Source: Saccharopolyspora elongata (GTDB taxonomy: Bacteria > Actinomycetota > Actinomycetes > Mycobacteriales > Pseudonocardiaceae). From it: a stretch of DNA of 64,000 nt. The notes under the pieces were generated by a model. That model had not been told where the DNA came from. It searched no databases and was given only the letters and a program-made list of their open reading frames with translations. The stretch spans positions 1 to 64,000 of the forward strand of contig NZ_SMKW01000021.1 of assembly GCF_004348985.1 (NCBI RefSeq), given 5' to 3'. Each line of letters starts with the position of its first letter. Within the stretch, counting starts at the first letter, position 1. The translations under genes were made by a program, and so were the position numbers. Below, one piece after another: positions 52,391-61,123 of the stretch.

Positions 52391-53649
52391 GTAACCGCAG
52401 TCTGCTCCCTCTCCCGCGGCGCACGCGACGCCCGGGCGCTGTGATGTGCGACAAACCCGAAGCCCACGAAGGCCAGCCCGGCCGCCGCTGCGGCGGCCAT
52501 CGCCGGGCCGGAGATGTCGAGCATCCAGCCCGCCAGGGGCGAGGCGATCGCCCCGCCCAGCGTGGTGGCGCTGGTCAGCCAGCCGAACGCCTCGCTGCGC
52601 CGCTCGGCGGGCGCCAGGTCCGCGATCCGCCCGTTGCCCGCGGCCAGCGTCGGCGCGATCGCCGCGCCGCCGATCAGCAGGATGGCGCCGACCAGCCACG
52701 GCGAACCGGGATCGGCGATCGGCGGCAGCGCCGGCACCAGCGCGGCCATCCCCAGCGCGGCCAGCAGAACCCGCAGCCACAGCCGCGGTCGCGCCGCGAA
52801 GCCGCCCGACACCAGGCCGCCGGTCAGCGACCCGACCGCCCACACCATGGCCAGCAGCCCCGCAAGCTCGGGCGCACCGCGCTCCCGGGCCCAGCCGACG
52901 AGCACCAGGTCGATCGAGATCAGGCCGCCCACCAACGCGGCGTAGAACAGCAGCAACGACGTGAAACCGCGCACCCGGAACAGCGATCCCGCCTCACGAG
53001 CGCCGCTCGTGCCCTCCGCGGGCGCCTCGCGCAGCCCGGCGCGCAGCAAGGACGCCGCGAAGATGATCGATCCGAGAGTCGCCCAAGCCGCGCAGGCGAG
53101 CATCGCGACGACCGTGCCCCAGATCGCGACCACGAAGGTCGCCAGCATCGGCGCGACGACGAACAGCAGCTCCTGCAGCGTCGCCTCCACCGCGAAGGCC
53201 GCCTCCCGCGCCGGACCATCGGTCAGCCGCGGCCAGATCGCCCGGCCGATCTGGGTGATCGGCGGGTGCGACAGCCCGGTGAACATCGCCACGGGCAGGA
53301 TCAGCCACCACTGCGCCGGATCCACCCAGCGGGTCACCAGGACCAGCGCCACCATCCCCAGCCCGGAGCCCAGACCGGTCACGACCAGCAGCTTCGGCGC
53401 CGAGCTGCGGTCGGCGGCCCGGCCGCGCAGCGGTCCGGCGATGGCCTGGCCGACCGTCACCATCATCCCGATGACGCCGCCGATGGCGTACGAACCGGTC
53501 CAGTCGACGACCAGGAAGGCCAGCACCATCGCCAGCGCCGGCATGTGCAGGCGTCCCAGCAGGCTGAAGGCCATCAGGCTCGACGCATGCGGAACCGCCG
53601 CCAGAAGTCGGTAGGGACGAAGCACGTGCCTCACTCTGGCTTCTGGCAC
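52387..53649 (-). CDS. MFS transporter
   Basis: 420 residues with twelve predicted helices and a long central loop (about 205-225, acidic/polar). Cytoplasmic loop motif A-like PLRGRAADRSSAPKLL between TM2 and TM3, as in major facilitator proteins of the drug-efflux type. Translationally coupled to the DMT gene; the two may handle related compounds. Start uncertain: GTG 53649, or a GTG 8 codons in that follows GTGAGG. Confidence 0.86.
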   Translation of the reverse strand: MPEARVRHVLRPYRLLAAVPHASSLMAFSLLGRLHMPALAMVLAFLVVDWTGSYAIGGVIGMMVTVGQAIAGPLRGRAADRSSAPKLLVVTGLGSGLGMVALVLVTRWVDPAQWWLILPVAMFTGLSHPPITQIGRAIWPRLTDGPAREAAFAVEATLQELLFVVAPMLATFVVAIWGTVVAMLACAAWATLGSIIFAASLLRAGLREAPAEGTSGAREAGSLFRVRGFTSLLLFYAALVGGLISIDLVLVGWARERGAPELAGLLAMVWAVGSLTGGLVSGGFAARPRLWLRVLLAALGMAALVPALPPIADPGSPWLVGAILLIGGAAIAPTLAAGNGRIADLAPAERRSEAFGWLTSATTLGGAIASPLAGWMLDISGPAMAAAAAAGLAFVGFGFVAHHSARASRAPREREQTAVT

Positions 53650-53921
53650 GCCCGTGCCGCTACCGAATTTCGTCGACCGTCCGCCGCCGACGTGGCGCCG
53701 CTGATCGATACACCTGGTGGTGTGATGTTCATCCGCCCGCCCAACAGGCAGGCTTTCGTGACGAGATCACCGCGCGCTGTGACAAGGATCTTGTGCGCGA
53801 GGACGTGTGCTGGATGAACGGCACCGAACTCGCACACAGCGCACATGACCGCACCCGCGTCGAGTAGCGTCTTGGCGGGGTGGAGTCGGGTTGCCTCGTC
53901 GAGAGGGGGAGGATGTCACCC

Positions 53922-56366
53922 ATGTCGCGTCCGACAGCGATCAGTCCGGAAGAGCAGGAGCAGATCGCCCGCAGGATCGGGGTTCTGCTGTTACAGGGCG
54001 CTCCCGAGGACTGGCAGGAGATCACGGTGGAGTACCGCGCCACCGGTGAGTACCACGACCTGCTGGGTGAGGTCGCCGCTCAGGACGGCAGCTCCCACCC
54101 CTGGGAGCCGCCGACCGAACTGCAGGAGATCTTCGAGCGCCTGCGCGAAGGCATGTACCGGCCCGATGTGGGCACCTGGCTCAGCGCCCTCTACGTCGTG
54201 GAGCGCCCGTCGAGCTACCGCATCGATATCAACTTCGATTCCGAACCGCAGTGGCACCGCCCGCTGCCGCGCGCCGCGTACGTCGACGAGCTGCGTCGCT
54301 ACCCGCGCGCCGAGGAGAACATCCCGGACTGGATGCGGGACCGCTTCGACGGCCCCGCGCAGTCCCAGCCCGCCGAGCCGCCGGTCGCCGAGCCACCGAC
54401 CGCTGAGCCGGCGGTCGCCGAGGCGCCGGTGACCGAGGCACCGAACGTCGAGCCGCCGATCGCCGAGGCACCGGTCGTCGACCCGATCGAGCTCGAGACC
54501 CCGCCGGCGGCCGAACCCGCCGTCGCCGAAACGCCGATCCCGGAGCCGGGGATCGCCGAGCCGGCCGACGGATTCCAGGTCGCCAACGTCTTCGACGACT
54601 ACGACGAGCAGGGCCGCCCGGTCGTCGCCGAGCGCGAGCCGATCCCGGCCGAAGAGGTCGGGGCGCTGCGCCAGTACCTGGAGAACGCCCCGATCGTGCT
54701 CGCGTCCCGCGAGGACGAGGAGGACCAGCTCGACCCGGAGCGCACCGCGTCCGTGCCGGGCACCTGGCACACCGACGGCACCTGGCTGTGGCCGGGCGCC
54801 ATCGCCTTCTACCTGACGCAGTACGGGGTGCCGCCGGAAGCCGAGCTCGTCGAGCACATCCGCCGGCGTGCGTTCCAGGTGCCCGAGGTCGACGAGGCCA
54901 CCCGCGACGCGGCCGTCAGCGAGCTGCTCGACCAGCCCGCCGACGACCTCGACGGTGAGCTCGACCGCGAGCCGCAGGACTACGCGGAGCCCGCGGACGA
55001 GCCGGAACCCGACTTCGACGACGAGGCCGACGAGGCGCTCGCCGAGCCCGAGCCGTCGGGCGGATCCCGGCACGTGCTCGACGAGACCGACGCACCGGAC
55101 ACCCAGGAAGTGCTGGCCAAGCTGCACGACCGGCTCACCGACCACCAGGTGGACGGCCGCGGCTACCGGATCGGCAGCCACAGCCCGGACGCCCGCTGCC
55201 TGCTGGACGACGGGGCCGACTGGGTCGTCACCGCCGGCTCCGACGGCGGCGAGGACGTCCGGTTCGCCCGCGTCGACCACGCCGCGGCGTACCTGCTGGG
55301 CAGCCTCCTGATGGACCGGCCCGCGCCGACGCAGGTCGACGCGGCTGTGCCGCCGGCCGATCTGCCGGAGCGTGCCACGCCGGACTTGCCGCAGCGGTCG
55401 CCGGAAGCCGCCGATCTGCCGCAGCGTCCCGCACCGGAAGTGCCCGACCTGCCGCAGCGGGCGGCAGCGGAGGTCACTGATCTCCCGCAGCGCTCCGCAG
55501 AGGTGACCGACCTGCCGCAGCGCTCCGCGGCGGAAGTGCCCGACCTGCCGCAGCGGGCGGCGCCGGAACCGGATCACGGTGGGGCGAACCCGCTGTTCAC
55601 CGCGAACCAGGACCCGGCGGGCGGACCGCAAGAACCGCCGCTGGACACCGCCGCGCAGGCGGGCGAAGAGGCCACCCGCTTCCAGCCCGCACCGCGCATG
55701 GACCGGCCCGCGCCGCCGCAGTCGGCGCCGGCGGCTCCGCCGTCGCCGCCGGTCGGGCAGCCCGTTCAGCCGCCGGTCGGCGGCCCGGGCGCACCGCCGC
55801 CGCTGCCGAAGCGCCAGCCGCGCCGGGAAAGCGGAGCGCCAGTGCCCCAGGCCGGACCCGCGCAGGGGCCGGTCGGCGGCGCGGAGCGGCGTCCTGGCCC
55901 CGGTGGGCCGGGCATGGCGGGGCCGCCCCGGCAGGGGCCGCCGCGTCCGCCGCAGGGCGGTCAGCCGGGTCAGCCGCAAGGCGGTCAGCCTGGTGCCCAG
56001 CCGCAGGGTGGTCAGCAGATCCAGCCGCTCAGCGGTGAGCCGCCGCTGACGCTGTACCGGGACCGCCGGATCGTGATGCTGCAGCCGGGCACCGAACTGG
56101 ACCGGTTCGGCGAGCCGAACGGCAACGTCACCTACGCGATCCGCACGCCGTACACGCACCGTTCGCTGCCGCCGCAGTGGTCGAACCGCTCGTACTTCGC
56201 GTACCGGGTGCAGCGGCCGATCCAGGCGCTGCGCGGCACTGCGGTGCCGTGGTTCGAACAGCCCGGCGGTGGCACGGCATTCGTGCTCCCGACGACGATC
56301 GGCGACCTGCTCGCGGACGGCACCCTGGCCGAGATGCCGGCCAACGACCGCCCGCCCATGGAATAA
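53922..56366 (+). CDS. Large TNT-domain protein (glycohydrolase-toxin-like)
   Basis: 814 residues. The C-terminal ~95 match the TNT domain named from the M. tuberculosis NAD-glycohydrolase toxin: IVMLQPGTELDRFGEPNG, HRSLPPQWSNRSYFAYRV, VPWFEQPGGGTAF. Ahead of it are an N-terminal globular part (15-130), a Pro/Glu/Ala-rich repeat (about 145-225), a second domain (GTWHTDGTWLWPGAIAFYLTQYG), an acidic stretch, seven near-repeats of LPQR (about 480-560) and a Pro/Gly/Gln-rich region. No signal peptide or WXG motif. ATG 53922 chosen (GGGGAGG nine bases upstream). Confidence 0.85.
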   Translation: MSRPTAISPEEQEQIARRIGVLLLQGAPEDWQEITVEYRATGEYHDLLGEVAAQDGSSHPWEPPTELQEIFERLREGMYRPDVGTWLSALYVVERPSSYRIDINFDSEPQWHRPLPRAAYVDELRRYPRAEENIPDWMRDRFDGPAQSQPAEPPVAEPPTAEPAVAEAPVTEAPNVEPPIAEAPVVDPIELETPPAAEPAVAETPIPEPGIAEPADGFQVANVFDDYDEQGRPVVAEREPIPAEEVGALRQYLENAPIVLASREDEEDQLDPERTASVPGTWHTDGTWLWPGAIAFYLTQYGVPPEAELVEHIRRRAFQVPEVDEATRDAAVSELLDQPADDLDGELDREPQDYAEPADEPEPDFDDEADEALAEPEPSGGSRHVLDETDAPDTQEVLAKLHDRLTDHQVDGRGYRIGSHSPDARCLLDDGADWVVTAGSDGGEDVRFARVDHAAAYLLGSLLMDRPAPTQVDAAVPPADLPERATPDLPQRSPEAADLPQRPAPEVPDLPQRAAAEVTDLPQRSAEVTDLPQRSAAEVPDLPQRAAPEPDHGGANPLFTANQDPAGGPQEPPLDTAAQAGEEATRFQPAPRMDRPAPPQSAPAAPPSPPVGQPVQPPVGGPGAPPPLPKRQPRRESGAPVPQAGPAQGPVGGAERRPGPGGPGMAGPPRQGPPRPPQGGQPGQPQGGQPGAQPQGGQQIQPLSGEPPLTLYRDRRIVMLQPGTELDRFGEPNGNVTYAIRTPYTHRSLPPQWSNRSYFAYRVQRPIQALRGTAVPWFEQPGGGTAFVLPTTIGDLLADGTLAEMPANDRPPME

Positions 56367-56381
56367 CCGATCCAGCTCAGC

Positions 56382-56428
56382 GCGAAGGGCGCCTGCGACC
56401 GGCAACGTCGGTCACAGGCGCCCTTCGC
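56382..56428 (+). terminator. Hairpin terminator after the TNT gene
   Basis: GCGAAGGGCGCCTG (56382-56395) and its complement (56415-56428), with GACCG/CGGTC pairing inside the loop. The stem is almost the same as that at 7124-7164. Confidence 0.78.
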
Positions 56429-56610
56429 TCATTCCGGGCCCACATCTTCCCGGCCACAACAGGAATTCTCCTTGCCACGGCGGTCTTTTCGCCCCAGGGC
56501 GCCTTGCTCGACAACCCGAGGCGGGTAGCACCTGCCAAACGACGAGGCAGAAGTCCCTTTCAGGTCAACGAGTTCCGGCGAACTTCGCGCCGTGCGCGCT
56601 GCACGGCCGG

Positions 56611-57201
56611 TCAGTCGACGCGGAGGCCGTGGGCTGCGGCGAACGCGAGTGCCGTCATCGTGTCGATCCGGGCGCCCCAGAGCTTCGCCTGAACCAAGGC
56701 ATCGGCATCGATCCGGGCGTCACGCACGTCGGCATCGTCCAGCCTGGCACCGAGCATGCGCGCGCCGGTGAAGTCCGCCTCGCGAAGATCGCAGCGGCGC
56801 AGATCGCATTCGACGAGATTGGCTTCCCGGAACCGGATTCCGCGCAGGTCCAAGCCGCGCAGGTCCGCCTTGCCCATGCCGACCAGCGTCAGATCCGTCT
56901 CGCGCAGCGTCCAGGCGCGCAGGCGGCAGTCCACGAAGCTCGAACCGAGCAGGCTGCATCCGTCCATGCTGGACTTTCCGAACACGGTGCGCTCGAACTT
57001 GCACGACCGGAACGCCGTCGCGACGTGCTTGGAACCGTTGAGATCGGTGCCGGTGAAGACGCAGTCGGAGAACACGCAGTTGCGAGTGCTCAGGCCCGTC
57101 AGGTCGGCGTCGGTGAAGTCGCAGCGCTCGAAGGTCCGGCCCTCCCACTGCTCGTCCGTCAGCACCGCGTCCTGGAAATCCTCGCCGACCAAGCTAGTCA
57201 T
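56611..57201 (-). CDS. Pentapeptide-repeat protein
   Basis: 196 residues built from A(D/N)LXX-type repeats: CDFTDADLTGLSTRNCVFSD, LRGLDLRGIRFREANLVECDLRRCDLREADFTGARMLGARLDDADVRDARIDADAL. This folds as a right-handed quadrilateral helix; some members mimic DNA and protect gyrase, but no specific role is visible here. Opposite strand, 245 bp from the end of the TNT gene. ATG 57201 with GGAG very close; GTG 57225 is an alternative. Confidence 0.88.
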   Translation of the reverse strand: MTSLVGEDFQDAVLTDEQWEGRTFERCDFTDADLTGLSTRNCVFSDCVFTGTDLNGSKHVATAFRSCKFERTVFGKSSMDGCSLLGSSFVDCRLRAWTLRETDLTLVGMGKADLRGLDLRGIRFREANLVECDLRRCDLREADFTGARMLGARLDDADVRDARIDADALVQAKLWGARIDTMTALAFAAAHGLRVD

Positions 57202-57244
57202 GACTCCTAGAGTGGCACGTGACACCGACCCTCATGGAGGCACC

Positions 57245-57595
57245 ATGCGCGTGCGCCGAGTCGTACCCAACATCCGCGCCGACGACCGCTCGGCCACCCG
57301 GGACTTCTACGTTGACGTCCTGGGCTTCCAGGTCGTCATGGACCTCGGCTGGATCGTCACCGTGAGCGCACCCGACGATCCGCAGCGCCAGATCAGCATC
57401 ATGGGCGAAGACGCCACGGCGCCGACGCACCCCGACATCTCCGTCGAAGTCGACGACGTCGACGCGGCGCACGAGGAAGCGCTGCGGCGGGGTCACGAGA
57501 TCGTGCACCCGCTGACCGACGAGCCGTGGGGCGTCCGCCGCTTCTTCTGCCGCGACCCCAGTGGAACGGTGGTCAACATCCTGTCCCACCGGTGA
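57245..57595 (+). CDS. VOC-family (glyoxalase-like) protein
   Basis: 116 residues: RVVPNIRADDRSATRDFYVDVLGFQVVMDLGWIVTV, DISVEVDDVDAAHEEALRRGHEIVHPLTDEPWGVRRFFCRDPSGTVVNILSH. A complete VOC domain of the bleomycin-resistance/dioxygenase superfamily. GGAGG four bases before ATG 57245. Starts 44 bp from the divergent pentapeptide gene. Confidence 0.88.
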   Translation: MRVRRVVPNIRADDRSATRDFYVDVLGFQVVMDLGWIVTVSAPDDPQRQISIMGEDATAPTHPDISVEVDDVDAAHEEALRRGHEIVHPLTDEPWGVRRFFCRDPSGTVVNILSHR

Positions 57596-57626
57596 GCATT
57601 AATAGCCGATCGTCGCGAACGAAAAG

Positions 57627-57647
57627 CCCGTGGCGCCCTGCCACGGG
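57627..57647. terminator. Short terminator hairpin
   Basis: CCCGTGGC (57627-57634), loop GCCCT, GCCACGGG (57640-57647), then TTCT, 32 bp after the VOC gene. It also bounds how far upstream the methyltransferase can start. Confidence 0.65.
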
Positions 57648-57676
57648 TTCTGCCAGCCTGCGCCGGGAATCCGATA

Positions 57677-58309
57677 GTGCTCGCACATGCAGACCTCGAC
57701 TCAGACGCGCCGATGTCGGACGCCCGCGCCGAAGAACTCATCGCCGCGCTGGCACCGCTGGACTCCGTCGAAGTCGTCGATCTCGGCTGCGGATGGGCGG
57801 AGCTGCTGCTGCGACTGCTCGAAGCGGAGCCGAGCACGACCGGCATCGACACCACCGACGAAGAACTGCCCCGGGGCCGCCGCAACGCCGAGGCTCGCGG
57901 CCTGGCCGAGCGGGTGCGGTTGGCGCAAGGCGACGCCGGCGGCTGGGACGGAACCGCGGACGTGGCGATCTCGATCGGCAGCAGCCACGCATGGGGCGGC
58001 ACCCGGCAGGCGCTCGAAGCGATCCGGCCGCGACTGCCGCGCGGCGGCCGACTCCTCTTGGGCGAGGCCTTCCGGGACACCGCGTCGATGCGGAACGACC
58101 TCGACGTGGAGCTGTCGCTCGCCGAACTGGTCGAGCTCACCGAGGAATGCGGATTCCGCATGCTGCGGCTGGCCACCGCCGGCACCGACGAGTGGGACAG
58201 CTTCGAATCCCGCTGGTGCGGCGCCTTGGAGAAGTGGCTGCTGGACAACCCCACCGCGGCCGGACACGACGAAGTCCGCGCTCTGGCCGACGAGCACCGC
58301 ACCAGGTGA
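57677..58309 (+). CDS. SAM-dependent methyltransferase, probable premature stop
   Basis: 210 residues from GTG 57677: HADLDSDAPMSDARAEELIAAL, motif I VVDLGCGWAELLLRLL, GRLLLGEAF, then a cap-like end. It closes at TGA 58307-58309, but the same frame continues LRGYRGLVGFAYLVLTPGS to a second stop at 58369, and this extension looks like the native C-terminus (HRTRWLRGYRG... expected). A TGG-to-TGA change would explain it. The start lacks a clear ribosome-binding site, so it may be decaying or leaderless. Confidence 0.7.
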   Translation: MLAHADLDSDAPMSDARAEELIAALAPLDSVEVVDLGCGWAELLLRLLEAEPSTTGIDTTDEELPRGRRNAEARGLAERVRLAQGDAGGWDGTADVAISIGSSHAWGGTRQALEAIRPRLPRGGRLLLGEAFRDTASMRNDLDVELSLAELVELTEECGFRMLRLATAGTDEWDSFESRWCGALEKWLLDNPTAAGHDEVRALADEHRTR

Positions 58310-58373
58310 CTGCGCGGATACCGCGGCCTGGTCGGCTTCGCCTACCTCGTGCTGACCCCGGGCTCGTGAGAGC

Positions 58374-58835
58374 TCAAGGCACGACGACGACCGGCCGGAC
58401 CGCTTCGACCACCAGCGTCGCCGGCACGGTGCCGAGCAGGCCGCCGCGCCGGCGGGACCGGCCGACCACGATCAGATCCGCCCGGTACTGCTCGGCGACC
58501 TGCTCCAGGCCGACGGCCGGATCGCCGCGGTGGTGCACGAAGTCCCAATCGATGTCCACCCACTTCAGGTGGGACACCACTTCCTTCTTCAGCTCCTCGA
58601 CCAGGCTCTCGGCCGCCTCGCTGGCCACGGCTACGCCCATCGGCGACCAATAGGCGACGCCGCCCACCGCCTCGACGTAGACCAGCACCAGGCGGGCACG
58701 CTCCCGCCTGGCCAGGCCGGCCGCCCACGCCGCGGCGTGGAAGCTCGCCGGGCTGCCGTCCATGCCCACAACGATGCCGCCCAGTCCGTCCTTGCCGATC
58801 TCGAATTCCCGCTCGGTCTTGTCGCCTTCGGCCAC
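58374..58835 (-). CDS. Universal stress protein (UspA family)
   Basis: 153 residues of one Usp domain: GIVVGMDGSPASFHAAAWAAGLARRERARLVLVYV and LIVVGRSRRRGGLLGTVPATLVVEAVRPVVVV. The G-x2-G-x9-G-(S/T)-like ATP site is close to consensus, so nucleotide binding is likely. The first ~18 residues (AEGDKTEREFEIGKDGLG) are polar. GTG 58835; weak ribosome-binding site. Convergent with the methyltransferase, divergent from the M20 peptidase. Confidence 0.86.
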   Translation of the reverse strand: MAEGDKTEREFEIGKDGLGGIVVGMDGSPASFHAAAWAAGLARRERARLVLVYVEAVGGVAYWSPMGVAVASEAAESLVEELKKEVVSHLKWVDIDWDFVHHRGDPAVGLEQVAEQYRADLIVVGRSRRRGGLLGTVPATLVVEAVRPVVVVP

Positions 58836-58892
58836 GCGGAGATGGTAGTGGGCGCGCGTCGAGCCGGTGGACGCATACGACACACTCGAAAC

Positions 58893-60170
58893 GTGAACGG
58901 CGCGCATACCCCCTCCGACCTCGAACGTCGTGTGCTCGACGCGGTGGACGTGAACGGGATTCTGGACGACCTGCGAGAACTCGTCGCGATCCCCAGCGTC
59001 GGCGGCACCAGCGGCGAACACGACGCCCAGCAGTGGTGCGCCGACAAGCTCGGCTCGCTGGAGCACCGGGTGGACCACTGGCGCATCGACGTCCCTGCCC
59101 TCGCCGAGGAACCCGGCTTCCCCGGGCAGGAAGCCGACCGCGACGTCGCCTACGGCTGCGTCGGCGTGCACGGGGACGGCCCGGAGCCCGCGCTGATCTT
59201 CTGCGGGCACACGGACGTCGTCCCGCCCGGCGATCTCGACCGGTGGCCGAACCGCGACCCGTACGCATTGCGCGTCGCGGACGGCATCGCCGCCGGCCGG
59301 GGCACCTGCGACATGAAGGGCGGGCTGGCCGCGATCTTCGGTGCGCTGCAAGCCCTGCGCGCCGCCGGGATCCAGCTCGCCCGGCCGGTGGCCGTGCACA
59401 CCGTCGTCGGCGAGGAGGACGGCGGTCTGGGGGCGTTCGCGACGCTCCAGCGAGGCCATCGCGGGGCCGCGTGCGTCCTGGCCGAGCCGAGCTCGGGCAC
59501 GATCGTCGCCGCGAACGGCGGTTCCCTCACGTTCCGGCTCGAAGTCGCCGGGCAGAGCACCCACGGTTCCACCCGCTACCGCGGCGTGAGCGCGCTGGAC
59601 AAGCTCGCCGCCCTGCTCCCGGCGCTGCGCGAACTGGAGGCCCGCCGCAACGCCGACCCCGACCCGCTGGTGGCGCACCTGGAAGTGCCGTACCCGCTGT
59701 CGATCGGCATGGCGAGGGCCGGCGACTGGGCCAGCACGGTGCCGGATCTCGCGATCGCCGAAGGCCGCTACGGCGTGCGGCTCGACGAGTCGATCCCCGC
59801 CGCCAAGGCCGAGTTCGAAGCCGCCATCGCACAGGCCTGCGCCGCCGACCCGTGGCTCTCGGAACGCCCGGTGCGGGTCAGCTGGCCCGGCGGGATGTTC
59901 GCCAGCGGACGGCTGCCCGAAGGACACCGGCTCCTCGCCGAAACCCAGGACGCCGCAGCAGCAGCCGGAACGCCCCGACCAACGGCGGTGGGCGCACCGT
60001 ACGGAACGGACCTGCGGCTTTACGCGGCCGCCGGAGTTCCGACGCTCCAGTACGGCCCCGGAGACATCCGCTACGCACACGCGCACGACGAGCACGTCGC
60101 GATCGCGGAGCTGGAACGGGCCGCGCGCGCCTACGCCCTGCTGGCGATCCGCCTCTGCGGCATCGCCTGA
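58893..60170 (+). CDS. M20-family zinc metallopeptidase / deacylase
   Basis: 425 residues. Metal-site motifs: IFCGHTDVVPPGD, GRGTCDMKGGLAA, VVGEEDGG (catalytic Glu pair) and a late HAHDEHVAI. The dimerisation lid lies between about 195 and 315 (GQSTHGSTRYRGVSALDKL). Resembles ArgE/DapE/CPG2-type enzymes that hydrolyse N-acyl amino acids or dipeptides; substrate not fixed. GTG 58893 has no SD, only about 57 bp from the divergent usp gene, so it may be leaderless. Confidence 0.88.
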   Translation: MNGAHTPSDLERRVLDAVDVNGILDDLRELVAIPSVGGTSGEHDAQQWCADKLGSLEHRVDHWRIDVPALAEEPGFPGQEADRDVAYGCVGVHGDGPEPALIFCGHTDVVPPGDLDRWPNRDPYALRVADGIAAGRGTCDMKGGLAAIFGALQALRAAGIQLARPVAVHTVVGEEDGGLGAFATLQRGHRGAACVLAEPSSGTIVAANGGSLTFRLEVAGQSTHGSTRYRGVSALDKLAALLPALRELEARRNADPDPLVAHLEVPYPLSIGMARAGDWASTVPDLAIAEGRYGVRLDESIPAAKAEFEAAIAQACAADPWLSERPVRVSWPGGMFASGRLPEGHRLLAETQDAAAAAGTPRPTAVGAPYGTDLRLYAAAGVPTLQYGPGDIRYAHAHDEHVAIAELERAARAYALLAIRLCGIA

Positions 60171-60201
60171 TCGCCCACCACGCCGCTCGGCGCGCGATGG
60201 G

Positions 60202-60579
60202 TCACGAAGCCGGCGTCGACTTCTTGAAGATCTCGTACACCGCCAGGTAGTTCTTGTCGCCGTATCCCTCAGCGATCGCCCGCTCGGCGATCGTCGCCAT
60301 CTGTCGCGGCAGATCGGCGTGGACGCCCTCGACCGCCGAGACGTTCGCCGAACCGACCAGGGCGGTCGCGTGCAGGAAGCCGTTCATGGTCGCGTACATC
60401 ATGCCGAGCAGGGCCGTGTTGTAAAGCACCGCCAGGCTGGGGTCGGTGCCGAGGAAACGGGCGGCGCCCATGCTCGCCAACGTCGCCCGATGCTCGCCGA
60501 ACACCTCCTCGGACCCGCTGTACAGGAAGACGGATTCGGGGTGGCCAACGAGCTGTGGCGACACCATGATCGCGACGGC
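60202..60579 (-). pseudogene. C-terminal remnant of an NAD(P)-dependent (imine-reductase-like) oxidoreductase
   Basis: About 122-126 residues matching only the helical C-terminal domain of the 6PGDH/imine-reductase superfamily: AIMVSPQLVGHPESVFLYSG, LGTDPSLAVLYNTALLGMMYATMNGFLHATALVG, YGDKNYLAVYEIF. The whole Rossmann domain (about 165 residues) is missing. Similarity stops at about 60573-60579, exactly where the divergent MerR remnant begins. An ATG at 60567 could still open the frame. Confidence 0.75.
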
Positions 60580-60899
60580 CGAGCGGATACCGCGAGTACG
60601 CGGAAGGGGACGTCGCCACGGTGCGAGGCATCCGCATGCTGCTCGCCGCGGGCCTCAACACCGCGACCATTGCCGAATTGCTGCCGTGCATGGTCAACGA
60701 CGGGCAAACCCTGGCGCCGGCCTGTTCCGGCATGCTGCCCGACCTGAACCGGGAACGTGAGCGCATCGACGAAGCGGTGGCCAGCCTCCTGGCCGCCCGC
60801 GACGCACTGGACACCATCATCGATGCCACGGTGTCGGCGGGCGTCGACGATCTGAATGCCTGCGACGCGGCCGGTGCCGCGAAGATCGACTTCTCCTGA
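60573..60899 (+). pseudogene. MerR-family regulator lacking its DNA-binding start
   Basis: The frame encodes RPSGYREYAEGDVATVRGIRMLLAAGLNTATIAELLPC, then a coiled-coil RERERIDEAVASLLAARDALDTII and tail: MerR family from the wing of the DNA-binding domain onward. The preceding ~35 residues with the helix-turn-helix are absent and a TGA lies in frame at 60567-60569. GTG 60621 could give a 92-residue stub. Divergent from the reductase remnant. Confidence 0.72.
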
Positions 60900-61123
60900 C
60901 GCTTCCTTCCCGCAGGACGCGGCGATCGGCGGTGCCGAACGGGCCCGGGCACGGCATGCCGGCACGCACGTCGTGCCCGGGCTCTTGGCGTTTCCAGCGT
61001 CCGCCGGTCAGATTGGGGGAACAACACTCTGGGAGGGAGAAGTGTCCTTCCGCTGCCGGTCGGGCATGGTCGACGCCCGGTTCGGTGGCCGCAGTCACCA
61101 GCGAGATGCGAGGCTCGCCGCAG

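Noticed and set aside
53991..56405. 804-codon minus-strand frame opposite the TNT gene
   Set aside because: Mirror of the repetitive coding sequence; Arg/Leu/Gly-rich without recognisable domains.
56611..57201. Pentapeptide protein as immunity partner of the TNT protein
   Set aside because: Opposite strand, 245 bp away and separated by a terminator; TNT immunity factors known to me are not pentapeptide proteins.
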